DNA of 64,000 nt, taken from Sphingomonas sp. OV641 (GTDB taxonomy: Bacteria > Pseudomonadota > Alphaproteobacteria > Sphingomonadales > Sphingomonadaceae). Both the position numbers and the translations under genes were made by a program. Location: assembly GCF_900109205.1 (NCBI RefSeq), contig NZ_FNZB01000001.1, forward strand, positions 1,612,001 to 1,676,000. Reading direction: 5' to 3'. Shown piece by piece: positions 27,712-36,500 of the stretch. The first letter of the stretch is position 1; every line of letters starts with the position of its first letter. The notes below the pieces were generated by a model. The model had not been told where the DNA came from, ran no database searches, and worked only from the letters and a program-made list of their open reading frames with translations.

Positions 27712-28941
27712 TTAGGAGCGCCGAACAACCACCTCGGTGGGGGACGGGTGTCCCAAAAAGGCACTGGGGCTGGCCGTTGCGCCATACGCCCCCGCCAGAA
27801 AGATCGCGATCACATCGCCTACGTCTGCCGTTGGCAGGGCCACGCGATCTGCCAGCCGGTCGAGCGGGGTGCACAAGCATCCGACCACCGACACCTCATC
27901 CTGCGCTGTCGCTCCCAGCCGCTGGGCAACCGCAACCGGATAGTTTCGGCGCACGACCGTGCCGAAATTCCCGCTGGCAGCCAGTTGATGGTGAAGGCCA
28001 CCGTCGACGATCAGGAAGGTTTCGCCGCGGCTGTCCTTTCGATCCACGATCCGCGTCAGGTAGACACCGGATTCAGCGACCAGCCACCGCCCCAGTTCGA
28101 TGGCAAACGACGTGCCGGCCAAAGCAAGCGATGAAGCACGGATGTTCTCCGCCAGCGCATTGCCAATCGCATGGAGATCGATCGGCAAGTCGCCCGCGAA
28201 ATAGGGCACGCCGAACCCGCCGCCCAGATTGACCAAAGGTGGCCGGTGCCCAGCTTCAACGCTCAGGCGCTCCGCCAGCATCAGCGTTGCCGCCTGCGTC
28301 TCGATCAACGCCTGGCTGTCCAACGCCTGGCTTCCGGCGAAGATGTGGAATCCCCGCCAATCGGCACCGGCGCGAACGACCTCCTTGACCAGCGCGGCCG
28401 CGCGCTCGGCATCGACGCCAAAGGGTGACGGTCGCCCGCCCATCTTCATGCCGGAGCCTTTGAGCTCCATGTCGGGATTGACCCTCACCGCCAGTCGCGG
28501 CGCGATGCCTAACCGGTCCCCGATGATGATCGCGCGAGCCGCTTCGCCCTCGGACTCGACGTTCAGCGTGGCGCCGGCGGCGATGGCGGCCTCGAGCTCA
28601 GCATCGCGCTTGCCTGGCCCCGCAAAGCTGATCGCGTGAGCGGGCTTAACCGCACATGCCTTCTGCAATTCGCCCGCGGACGCGACATCAAGTCCGTCGA
28701 CCAGAGGTGCAACCACCTCCAGCAATCCGGGATGCGGGTTCGCCTTGATGGCATAATGAAGGTCGACTGCCGGGAACGCCGCGCGGAACGCATCGACCCG
28801 CGCCGCCACGATCGCCGGATCATAGACGAATAACGGCGAGCCGAACTCGGCGACCCAGGCGCTCGTAGCACGCCCGCCGATGATCAGCTCGCCGGTCTGC
28901 GTGGCGAACTCCGGCGGCAAGGGGCCGAACGGCTTGCTCAT
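27712..28941 (-). CDS. PLP-dependent decarboxylase, XrtA locus
   Basis: A 409-residue enzyme of the alanine-racemase-fold (fold type III) decarboxylases, the family of diaminopimelate and ornithine decarboxylase. The PLP lysine sits in HYAIKANPHPGLL near residue 65. The GGGFGVPY phosphate-binding sequence and a catalytic-Cys-like VVGCLCTPLD are present. The family is described as exosortase A system-associated (TIGR03099). It overlaps the ligase stop by four bases (ATGA) and may act on a carrier-bound amino acid, as BtrK does in butirosin biosynthesis. That is inference, and the substrate is unknown. Confidence 0.9.
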   Translation of the reverse strand: MSKPFGPLPPEFATQTGELIIGGRATSAWVAEFGSPLFVYDPAIVAARVDAFRAAFPAVDLHYAIKANPHPGLLEVVAPLVDGLDVASAGELQKACAVKPAHAISFAGPGKRDAELEAAIAAGATLNVESEGEAARAIIIGDRLGIAPRLAVRVNPDMELKGSGMKMGGRPSPFGVDAERAAALVKEVVRAGADWRGFHIFAGSQALDSQALIETQAATLMLAERLSVEAGHRPPLVNLGGGFGVPYFAGDLPIDLHAIGNALAENIRASSLALAGTSFAIELGRWLVAESGVYLTRIVDRKDSRGETFLIVDGGLHHQLAASGNFGTVVRRNYPVAVAQRLGATAQDEVSVVGCLCTPLDRLADRVALPTADVGDVIAIFLAGAYGATASPSAFLGHPSPTEVVVRRS

Positions 28942-30518
28942 TCTTTTGGGTCCTGCGCCAGTGTCGTCCGCTCGCCATTTTGGTCGTGAACAAAGGCGCG
29001 AATGGCCGCGCGGTCCAGCTTGCCGTTGGCATTGCGCGGCAACGTCTGGAGCCAGTGGAACCGGGCAGGCTGCATGAAATTCGGCAGGTCGCGCCGCAAT
29101 CGATCGCGCAGGCCACTTTCCCGTGCTTGATCCCCTCGCAGCACCAGCACAACGGCCTGGCCCAGACGCGTATCCGGCACGCCGACCGCGACCGCTTCCG
29201 CCGCCTCGCCGCCCGCCATCACCGCTTCCTCGAGTTCCCCGGGGCTGATCCGATTGCCCGCTGACTTGATCATCTCATCGTCTCGCCCGACGAAACGCAG
29301 CAGGCCATTTTTCTCCAGGATCGCACTGTCGCCGGACCAGACAGCGGTCCCCCCATATTGTGAAAAGGCCGGAGCAGGCCGAAACCGCTGCGCAGTACGC
29401 TCCGGATCCTGCCAATAGCCCTGCGCCACCAACGGCCCTGCATGGACCAGTTCGCCTGGCTCGCCGACCGCCGCTCGCGCACCGGTCGCGTCAACGATCA
29501 TCACCTCGGCGTGCGGGATTTCCTGTCCGATCGACTCCGGGTGGAAGTCGACCAGGGCCGGATCGAGGAACGTTGACCGGAAGGCTTCGGTAAGGCCGTA
29601 CATTGGATATAAATCCGCTTCAGGGAACCGCTGCCGCAAGGCGCGAACCATGCGAATGGTCAGCGCGCCGCCGGAATTCGTAAGGCGGCGCAGCCGGTTA
29701 GCGGCCGCGTCGGGCCAGTCCGTTTCGAGCAGTTGCACCCACAGCGGCGGCACGCCGGCAAGCGTTGTCGCGCCCACGCGCTCCACCGCTTTCACCACGT
29801 CGCGCGGCGTCAAATAATCTAGCGGGGCAACCGATGCGCCCGCGAGCCAAGTGGAGAACAATTGGTTCTGACCATAGTCGAAGCTAAGCGGCAACACGCC
29901 CAGAACAACATCATCGGCTGCAAGGCGCAGATAATGCGCGACACTGTTCGCCCCGAGCCAAAGGTTCGCATGGCTGAGCATGACGCCCTTCGGCCGCCCC
30001 GTGGACCCCGACGTGTAGAGAATGGCGGCAAGAGCGCTCGTGTCGCCCCCTGATCGCGGAAGATTGTCTCCAACCCCGGCGGCATGGTGAACGGCCACCT
30101 GGGCTACATCCTGCGGCTCCAGCGTCGCTGCGCGTGCAGGCTGGGTCAAAAGCAACCGCGCCCCGCTGTCTGCCAGGATATGGGCGACTTGAGCCCGCTT
30201 CAACAAAGGGTTGACGGGAACATGGATCAGCCCTGCCCGCGCCGCCGCCAGCGGCATCAGGCAAGCCTCCCTCGTTTTCGGAAGCCACGTGGCCACGCGG
30301 TCGCCAGCCGCCAGCCCCTGTCCTGCAAGCCGCTGTCCTGCCAGCCAGCCCGCCAGCCTGCCGACCTGCTCCTCGGCATCGGCATAGGTCAGCACGCCCG
30401 CACGATCGACCAGCGCCGGGGCACTGCCGTCGCCCATCAGGACATGATCTATTCGCCGGGGCGTCTCATCAACCGCAACCATCAGCCTGTCATAGCGCCG
30501 GGGCGTTGCGGATTTCAT
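28938..30518 (-). CDS. AMP-forming acyl-CoA ligase-like enzyme, XrtA locus
   Basis: An ANL-superfamily adenylating enzyme of 526 residues. The ATP-binding core is visible: YTSGSTGRPKGVML near residue 190, the YGLTE motif, a YWQD/GDSA region and the C-terminal PRNANGKLDR with the catalytic lysine. It is described as the exosortase A system-associated acyl-CoA ligase (TIGR03098). It may load an acyl or aminoacyl group onto the carrier protein encoded divergently. The start is uncertain: ATG 30518 has little ribosome site, and ATG 30482 (514 residues) is an alternative that would leave more room for a promoter. Confidence 0.88.
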   Translation of the reverse strand: MKSATPRRYDRLMVAVDETPRRIDHVLMGDGSAPALVDRAGVLTYADAEEQVGRLAGWLAGQRLAGQGLAAGDRVATWLPKTREACLMPLAAARAGLIHVPVNPLLKRAQVAHILADSGARLLLTQPARAATLEPQDVAQVAVHHAAGVGDNLPRSGGDTSALAAILYTSGSTGRPKGVMLSHANLWLGANSVAHYLRLAADDVVLGVLPLSFDYGQNQLFSTWLAGASVAPLDYLTPRDVVKAVERVGATTLAGVPPLWVQLLETDWPDAAANRLRRLTNSGGALTIRMVRALRQRFPEADLYPMYGLTEAFRSTFLDPALVDFHPESIGQEIPHAEVMIVDATGARAAVGEPGELVHAGPLVAQGYWQDPERTAQRFRPAPAFSQYGGTAVWSGDSAILEKNGLLRFVGRDDEMIKSAGNRISPGELEEAVMAGGEAAEAVAVGVPDTRLGQAVVLVLRGDQARESGLRDRLRRDLPNFMQPARFHWLQTLPRNANGKLDRAAIRAFVHDQNGERTTLAQDPKE

Positions 30519-30526
30519 CCCCCCGG

Positions 30527-30542
30527 CTTAACGGCACTTAAG
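30527..30542. promoter_or_regulatory. Palindrome in divergent ligase/ACP promoter region
   Basis: CTTAA-CGGCAC-TTAAG, two perfect 5-base arms, lies in the centre of the 42-base gap between the two start codons. It resembles a CtrA box (TTAA-N7-TTAA) but has a 6-base spacer. A shared operator for both transcripts is possible; the regulator is not identified. Confidence 0.35.
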
Positions 30543-30560
30543 AATTTTGAGGGGACGCAG

Positions 30561-30833
30561 GTGATTCCGGAAGGCAAACCCGAAGTCGACGCAACCGTTC
30601 GCGCCGTGCTCAAGGACGTACTTGCCCTGTCTGACGAGCGTGTCTCGGCCTTTGATGATTCGACGCCGTTGTTCGGTGCGCTTCCGGAACTCGACTCCAT
30701 GGCGGTCGCCGGCGTTCTGACCGAGATCGAAGATCGGCTCGGGATCGTTATCGATGATGATGAGGTCGATGGGGATATGCTCGAGACCTTTGGCGCTCTC
30801 ACCACCTTTGCCGCCAGCAAGTCGCTGGTCTGA
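30561..30833 (+). CDS. Acyl carrier protein, XrtA locus
   Basis: A 90-residue carrier protein. GTG 30561 was chosen because GAGGGG lies 7 bases upstream; the frame extends further up but has no other good start. The phosphopantetheine attachment motif is ELDSMAV, with Ser46. The protein is acidic with the usual four-helix pattern. It is divergent from the ligase/decarboxylase pair and leads a three-gene plus-strand unit with two hydrolases. It is expected to carry an acyl or aminoacyl intermediate as a thioester. Confidence 0.88.
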   Translation: MIPEGKPEVDATVRAVLKDVLALSDERVSAFDDSTPLFGALPELDSMAVAGVLTEIEDRLGIVIDDDEVDGDMLETFGALTTFAASKSLV

Positions 30834-30836
30834 GCC

Positions 30837-31505
30837 ATGGCGGGCGCGCCCGGCCCGCGCATCGATTATTATGATTGGGCCGGCGGACGCGAAATGATGC
30901 TCTGCTTCGGCCCGGAAAGCGGGCCGCGCGTGATGGCCGCATTGCCGCTGTTCGAAGAAGGCAACCGGACTCGCGCCGCTTTGGTCGACGTGCTTCGACA
31001 ATTGGCGGCACGCGGGATCGGCGCTGCCCTCGCGGACCTGCCGGGCACCGGTGAAAGCCCCATCGAAACGAAAGATGCCGCCCTTCAGACCTGGAGAGAC
31101 GCGTTTGCGGCCGCCTGCCGGCACGTGAGAGATCCGGTGCATATTTGTGCCTGGCGCAGCGGTGCGTTGGTCGACGGTGACGCTGATGCTGCCTCGCGCT
31201 GGTATCTGTCACCTCAAACAGGTGAGGGATTGGTCCGCGAACTGACGCGTGTGCGAGCATTGGCCGGCAGCGCCGACGTGGCAGGCAACATAGTGTCGGA
31301 CGAGATGTTCGCGGCGCTGGCATCGGCGCAGCCCATGACGAGCGGCCCGCTTCGGGTGGTGCGCCTCGACAGTGACACCAAGGCGGCGGACCGGAAATTG
31401 GCCGGTCGGGCGCTATGGCGGGGCAGCGAGCCAAGTACCGACGCTGCTCTACAAAGCCTTGTCGCGGACGATCTTTTCGCCTGGATCAAAGCTCAGCCCG
31501 GATGA
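30837..31505 (+). CDS. Exosortase A-associated hydrolase 2-like protein (short)
   Basis: A 222-residue alpha/beta-hydrolase relative. The PLFEEGNRTRA sequence near residue 37 and the LADLPGTGES strand-loop match the exosortase-associated hydrolase 2 family (TIGR03101). The nucleophile elbow is not a standard GxSxG: residues 105-109 read AWRSG, as is usual for this family, which seems to lack the classic serine. The protein is shorter than most members (about 250-290 residues). It begins 3 bases after the ACP stop and is probably co-transcribed. The catalytic role is uncertain, and it may be structural or inactive. Confidence 0.75.
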   Translation: MAGAPGPRIDYYDWAGGREMMLCFGPESGPRVMAALPLFEEGNRTRAALVDVLRQLAARGIGAALADLPGTGESPIETKDAALQTWRDAFAAACRHVRDPVHICAWRSGALVDGDADAASRWYLSPQTGEGLVRELTRVRALAGSADVAGNIVSDEMFAALASAQPMTSGPLRVVRLDSDTKAADRKLAGRALWRGSEPSTDAALQSLVADDLFAWIKAQPG

Positions 31506-31544
31506 TGATCTTCGTCATCGATCCGCGTCGCGGATGACCCGTAG

Positions 31545-32330
31545 ATGACCGCTCGCCGTCACATCGCCTTTCCCGTTGCCGAAGAAATGCTCTTCGGCAC
31601 GCTGGACCAAGCCATGGGTGGGACCGGTTTGCTGATCGTCACCGGCGGGAACGAGATCAGGGCTGGCGCCCATCGCGGCATGGCGCTTCTCGCGAGACGC
31701 CTCGCAACCACGGGAACGCCGGTGTTCCGTTATGACCGTCGCGGTGTGGGCGACTCGGGTGGGCGGAACGGCGGTTTCGAAAGCGCGCGCGAGGACCTTC
31801 TTGCCGCCGCCGCCATATTTCGGGCGAACGCGCCACAGGTGAAGCGCCTGGTCGGCTTCGGCAATTGCGACGCCGCGACCTGCCTCGCCTGGTGGGGTCG
31901 GGAAGCAGGCTGCGACGCGGTGATCCTCGCCAACCCCTGGGTCGTGGAGGGCAGCTCGACCCTTCCCCCGCGCGCCGCGATCAAGGCACACTATCTTTCT
32001 CAGTTGCGAAGCCCCTCCGCCTGGAAGCGGATTGCGACACGCGGCCTCTCGCCGCGCAAACTCATCGCCGGATTGCACAGGCTCGCTGTCCCCGAGATCG
32101 AAGAGGATCTTACCACTCGCACCATGCGGGCGATCACGGATTGGCACGGAGACGCAACGATCATTCTGGCCGAAAGCGATGGAACCGCCGTCGCCTATGC
32201 CGATGCGGCGCGGCGCGCGGGGATTGCCCCGCGCACCGTCACCATTCCCACCGGGTCACACAGCTTCGCTCGGCCGGAGGATGGCGAGGCCCTGGAGCAC
32301 GCCATCCGGACCGTTCTTAGCGAGCTTTGA
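31545..32330 (+). CDS. Exosortase A-associated hydrolase 1
   Basis: A 261-residue alpha/beta hydrolase of the TIGR03100 family. The N-terminal FPVAEEMLFGTL, the YDRRGVGDSGG oxyanion region (about 63-73) and the elbow GFGNCDAA, where Cys108 takes the place of the usual serine, are visible. The C-terminal GSHSFARPED carries the catalytic His candidate. A Cys nucleophile is known in dienelactone-hydrolase relatives. It lies 39 bases after hydrolase 2, in the same direction. Its 3' end overlaps the convergent S10 peptidase gene by 14 bases. The substrate may be the carrier-bound intermediate; this is inference. Confidence 0.85.
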   Translation: MTARRHIAFPVAEEMLFGTLDQAMGGTGLLIVTGGNEIRAGAHRGMALLARRLATTGTPVFRYDRRGVGDSGGRNGGFESAREDLLAAAAIFRANAPQVKRLVGFGNCDAATCLAWWGREAGCDAVILANPWVVEGSSTLPPRAAIKAHYLSQLRSPSAWKRIATRGLSPRKLIAGLHRLAVPEIEEDLTTRTMRAITDWHGDATIILAESDGTAVAYADAARRAGIAPRTVTIPTGSHSFARPEDGEALEHAIRTVLSEL

Positions 32331-33825
32331 TAAAGGCTCGCACGTCAGCGGAAAGCTTCCGCAAATCCTCATCGCGAACGTACATCATGTGGCCGGCATT
32401 GTACCAATGCCAGGTGATCCGGCCGTCGTTCGGAATCCCGGTCCGGCTGAGCGAATATTCAGCGCCGAAGAACGGCGTTGCGAAGTCGTAATAGCCCTGG
32501 CCGACGAACACGCGCAGCCCACTGTTCTCTCGCATGGCCCGGCCGATGTAAGGCGCGACGTTGACATATCCCGCCCCGCCGCGCGGGCCGCCGATCTGCC
32601 AGTCCCAGTCCCGAACGCCGCCGATCGACACATAGGTTAGGTCCGGCGAATATTTCAGCGTTTCGCGGGCATAAGCATTCATCGCTGCGGTATAGGCACC
32701 ATCGATCGCGTAGAAGCTCGGATCATTGTCCGGCTCCTCACCGGCATTGTCGTAATCCTTGCCCAGGTATCGCGTGTCGAGACGACCGATCGTCTGCCCA
32801 CGATCGCGCAATAGCTCCTTGTAGAAACGACCAGGCGCAAGCCGCAGATCGGCGCGCGCGAGATAGTCCTGCGACACCCCGGTGTAGCGCGAGAGCTGCG
32901 GCAGGACCGCCTGCCGTTCCTCGGCGCTCAGCGCATTCCCCTTCAGCAGGGCTGCGGCATATGGGCCGATGGCAAACGCCTTCGCCTCTGCAACGAACTG
33001 TTCCACCGTCGCCGGACGATCGGCAACCTTGTTGTGATACCAGGCCGTGGCCGCCATCGATGGCAGGTTGGTGATGTAGCCGATCTCGTTGCCCGGCGTA
33101 TCTGCCGCCGCGCTCAGATCCAGAATCGAAGAGATGAGGATGATCCCGTTCACCGAAACATCGGTGTAGGTTCCTTCAAGCTCGTTGATGACGGCGGCGG
33201 ACCGGGTCGTGCCGTAGCTTTCACCGCCGATGAACTTCGGGGCGTTCCAGCGTCCATGCTCGTTCAGCCACAGCCGGATGAAGGCCGCCATGGACTTGGC
33301 ATCCTTGGTAACACCCCAATAATCCTTCGGATCGGTCTTCCCAAGTGCGCGGCTGAAGCCGGTGCCTACCGGATCGATGAAGACGATATCGGTAACGTCC
33401 AGCAGCGAATCGACATTGTCGACGATCGGATAGGGCGGCGCGCCATCGTCGCGCGCGTCCGACGGAATTACCACGCGCTTGGGCCCGAAAGCGCCCATAT
33501 GCAGCCACAGCGACCCGGAGCCTGGCCCGCCATTCCACAGGAAGGTCACCGGCCGTTTCGGATCGACCGGCCCCTCCTTGATATAGCTGTAAGACGTGAT
33601 GGCAGCGAGCGGCTTGCCATCCTTGTCCTTCAGGTACGTTTCACCGGCGATCGCACGATAGTTGATGCGCGTGCCACCGAAAGTTCCGCTGTGGCGGGTG
33701 ATAGAAACTACCGGCGGCGGGATCACCGCATCATCGGCGCGTTCAGTCTTGGTCTCGGGCCTATTTTGTGCGGCAAGCGGCGCGGCAATGGCGGCGGTAA
33801 CCGCCAGTACGAATTTCAGCTTCAA
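32317..33825 (-). CDS. S10 family serine carboxypeptidase-like peptidase
   Basis: A 502-residue secreted peptidase. I start at TTG 33825 because it sits 4 bases after a G-rich stretch and gives a normal signal peptide (KLKFVLAVTAAIAAPLAAQ); no ATG fits. The WNGGPGSGS oxyanion-region motif (about 98-105) and the nucleophile motif GGESYG with Ser203 are clear. A C-terminal His in NAGHMMY completes the triad. The fold is the serine carboxypeptidase family (S10). A periplasmic or extracellular peptidase is predicted. It converges on the hydrolase 1 gene, overlapping it by 14 bases. Confidence 0.9.
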   Translation of the reverse strand: MKLKFVLAVTAAIAAPLAAQNRPETKTERADDAVIPPPVVSITRHSGTFGGTRINYRAIAGETYLKDKDGKPLAAITSYSYIKEGPVDPKRPVTFLWNGGPGSGSLWLHMGAFGPKRVVIPSDARDDGAPPYPIVDNVDSLLDVTDIVFIDPVGTGFSRALGKTDPKDYWGVTKDAKSMAAFIRLWLNEHGRWNAPKFIGGESYGTTRSAAVINELEGTYTDVSVNGIILISSILDLSAAADTPGNEIGYITNLPSMAATAWYHNKVADRPATVEQFVAEAKAFAIGPYAAALLKGNALSAEERQAVLPQLSRYTGVSQDYLARADLRLAPGRFYKELLRDRGQTIGRLDTRYLGKDYDNAGEEPDNDPSFYAIDGAYTAAMNAYARETLKYSPDLTYVSIGGVRDWDWQIGGPRGGAGYVNVAPYIGRAMRENSGLRVFVGQGYYDFATPFFGAEYSLSRTGIPNDGRITWHWYNAGHMMYVRDEDLRKLSADVRAFIKAR

Positions 33826-33948
33826 GCAACCCCCCAGATGTCTGTCGTGCCGGGCATCTTGCGATCCCCAACGATGCGCACCGTTGTGCACTCTGGCGTT
33901 TGCGACACCAGCGTCAACGGAACAAGCCCGGCCCGACGAATTGGGAAC

Positions 33949-34917
33949 TTATTCGGCTGCCTCCGCCATCTTCTCGAAATCGGCTTCCGCCAGGAAGCGC
34001 TCCGCATCCAGCGCGGCCATGCAGCCGGTACCCGCTGCCGTGACGGCCTGACGATAGACCTTGTCCATCACGTCGCCGCACGCAAAAACGCCGGGAACGC
34101 TGGTCCGCGTGGAGCCGGTCTCGACCTTGATGTAATGGTCCTCATCAAGCTCCAGATGGCCACGGAACAACTCGGTTGCCGGGTGGTGGCCAATCGCGAC
34201 GAAACCGCCCTCGACGTCCAGTCGGGAATGCTCGCCCGTCACAGTGTCGCGCAGGTCAAGTGCGACGAGCCCGGCATTGCCGCCGCCGTCGACGAACTCC
34301 CGAACTTCCTTGTTCCACAGAACCGTGACGTTCGGGTGAGCAAACAACCGTTCCTGCAAAATCCTTTCTGCACGCAGGCTGTCGCGGCGATGGATCAGCG
34401 TCACGTCATCGGAGTGGTTGGTCAGATACAATGCCTCCTCGACCGCGGTATTGCCGCCGCCGATCACCGCGACCTTTTTCCCGCGATAGAAGAAGCCATC
34501 GCACGTCGCGCAGGCGGAAACGCCCTTGCCCTTCATCGCCTCTTCGCTGGGCAGGCCCAGCCACTTCGCCTGCGCGCCGGTGGCCACGACCAGCACGTCG
34601 CCCTCGTAAACGTCGCCGCCGTCGCCGGTGAGGCGGAAAGGCCGGCGCGTCAGATCAACCGCGACGATCGTGTCCCACATCAATTGCGTGCCGACATGTT
34701 CGGCCTGCTTCTGCATCTGCTCCATCAACCACGGACCCTGGATCACATCCGCGAAGCCCGGATAGTTTTCCACGTCGGTCGTGGTCATCAGCTGACCGCC
34801 GGGCTGGATGCCCTGAACCAGAATCGGCTTCATCCCGGCGCGCGCACCATAGATGGCTGCGGAAAGTCCAGCCGGGCCGGACCCGAGGATGAGCATGCGA
34901 GTCGAATGTGTCGTCAT
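33949..34917 (-). CDS. trxB: Thioredoxin-disulfide reductase
   Basis: Reduces thioredoxin with NADPH through FAD and a redox-active disulfide. The 322-residue protein starts at ATG 34917 (MTTHSTRMLILGSGPAG). The FAD-binding GSGPAG is at residues 12-17. The redox pair CATC is at Cys136/Cys139, and the NADPH-binding GGGNTAVEEAL region is near residue 160. A C-terminal FAD-binding GDVMDKVYRQ completes the family pattern. A longer frame toward 35067 runs into the divergent aminopeptidase region and is not supported. The length is typical. Confidence 0.97.
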   Translation of the reverse strand: MTTHSTRMLILGSGPAGLSAAIYGARAGMKPILVQGIQPGGQLMTTTDVENYPGFADVIQGPWLMEQMQKQAEHVGTQLMWDTIVAVDLTRRPFRLTGDGGDVYEGDVLVVATGAQAKWLGLPSEEAMKGKGVSACATCDGFFYRGKKVAVIGGGNTAVEEALYLTNHSDDVTLIHRRDSLRAERILQERLFAHPNVTVLWNKEVREFVDGGGNAGLVALDLRDTVTGEHSRLDVEGGFVAIGHHPATELFRGHLELDEDHYIKVETGSTRTSVPGVFACGDVMDKVYRQAVTAAGTGCMAALDAERFLAEADFEKMAEAAE

Positions 34918-35066
34918 GCGCCCGATGTAGGATGCGCGGTGGATCAAGGGAACCATTCGGCCAGGGCCCGCTTGCGAGCTCCGGGGCGGACGGGCATGTC
35001 CGAAGGCCGACACAGACTCGTGCTTCCGAAATCCTCCATCTGCCCGGAGGAGAGACAAAGGCTGCA

Positions 35067-36449
35067 ATGACCGACTTCAGCTCCTTCCTCGCACCCGATC
35101 TGGGCCAGCCAGCACGCCTCATTCATGTCGTCCATCCGGATGATTTTGCCGAGTGGCTGGCACAGCAACCCGCCCGCAGCCGAACCGCCGTTGCCGCCAG
35201 CAAGGTGACGGGAAAGGCCGGCAACCGCGCCATTCTCCCCGGTGACACGGCGGAGGACTGGTCGATGCTGCTGGTCTGCAACGAAGCGGAAAGTTCGCCT
35301 TGGCGGATCGCATCCCTTGGCGATGGCCTGCCGGAGGGCACCTATCGCCTTGCAGCGGGAGAGCCCGGTGCCGCCATGCTGGGGTGGGCGCTCGCACAAC
35401 ACAAATTCACGCGCTACCGCACGACCGAACCACACGGCCCGCGCGTGCTGCTGTCCGGCGAACCGGCTCGTATCGAAGAGATCGTCCGCCTTGCCGAGGC
35501 GACCGCGTGGGTCCGTGACCTTGTCGACACAGGCGCGTCGGACCTTGGCCCGGCCGAACTCGAGGCAGTGGTAGAGGCGCTGGCGAAGAAGCATGGCGCT
35601 GCGTTCAGCTGCATCAGGGGTGACGCACTCGCCGAAGGCTATCCCATGATTCATGCCGTGGGGCAGGCCGCAGTGAAGAGCCGTGCCCCGCGGCTGATCG
35701 AACTTGAATGGGGCAATCCGGCGCATCCCCGGATCGCTCTGGTCGGCAAGGGCGTGTGCTTCGATTCGGGCGGCCTCGATATCAAGCCGTCCTCCGCCAT
35801 GCGGCTGATGAAGAAGGACATGGGCGGCGCCGCGCACATGATCGCGCTGGCCAGCCTCGTCATGGCCGCCAAGCTGAAGGTGAGGCTGCACCTCCTGATC
35901 CCGGCAGTGGAAAACGCGATTGCCGGCGATGCCTTCCGACCCGGAGACGTGTTGCGCACGCGGCAGGGGCTGACCGTGGAAAACACCAACACCGACGCCG
36001 AAGGTCGCCTGATCCTGGCCGATGCGCTCACCAAAGCGGCCGAAAGTGCGCCGGAACTGATCCTCGACTATGCCACCCTGACCGGCGCGGCGCGCGTCGC
36101 TCTCGGACCGGATCTGCCGCCGGTCTTTGCCAATGACGATGGCCTGGCTGCGGATTTCCTGGAGGCGGCCGCGGCATCCCATGATCCGATGTGGCAATTG
36201 CCGCTGTGGGACGGATATGAGGACATGCTGAAGTCGGACATCGCGGACATGGTCAATGCGCCGGACGGCGGCTTTGCCGGTGCCGTCACCGCCGCATTGT
36301 TCCTCCGCCGCTTCGTCCCGAAGCAGATCGCCTGGGCTCATGTCGATACTTTCGCGTGGCGCCCCGCCGCCAAGCCGGGTCGGCCAAAAGGCGGCGAGGC
36401 ACTTGGCCTTCGGGCAGCCTGGGGCGTGCTGAAGAAGCGCTACGGCTGA
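35067..36449 (+). CDS. Leucyl aminopeptidase (M17 family)
   Basis: A 460-residue cytoplasmic dinuclear metallopeptidase. ATG 35067 follows AAAGG at a 5-base spacing. The metal and active-site signature is visible: VGKGVCFDSGGLDIKPS with the conserved Lys and Asp, MKKDMGGAAH, and NTDAEGRLILADAL carrying the metal ligands (Asp, Glu). Enzymes of this group remove N-terminal residues and often cut Cys-Gly. An upstream in-frame ATG at 34908 exists inside the divergent trxB promoter region, but residues from there do not match the family. The gene diverges from trxB. Confidence 0.93.
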   Translation: MTDFSSFLAPDLGQPARLIHVVHPDDFAEWLAQQPARSRTAVAASKVTGKAGNRAILPGDTAEDWSMLLVCNEAESSPWRIASLGDGLPEGTYRLAAGEPGAAMLGWALAQHKFTRYRTTEPHGPRVLLSGEPARIEEIVRLAEATAWVRDLVDTGASDLGPAELEAVVEALAKKHGAAFSCIRGDALAEGYPMIHAVGQAAVKSRAPRLIELEWGNPAHPRIALVGKGVCFDSGGLDIKPSSAMRLMKKDMGGAAHMIALASLVMAAKLKVRLHLLIPAVENAIAGDAFRPGDVLRTRQGLTVENTNTDAEGRLILADALTKAAESAPELILDYATLTGAARVALGPDLPPVFANDDGLAADFLEAAAASHDPMWQLPLWDGYEDMLKSDIADMVNAPDGGFAGAVTAALFLRRFVPKQIAWAHVDTFAWRPAAKPGRPKGGEALGLRAAWGVLKKRYG

Positions 36450-36500
36450 GGTTCGCGCCGTGGTAGGTTGCCGGACCGCCGAATGGGCCAGGAGACAACC

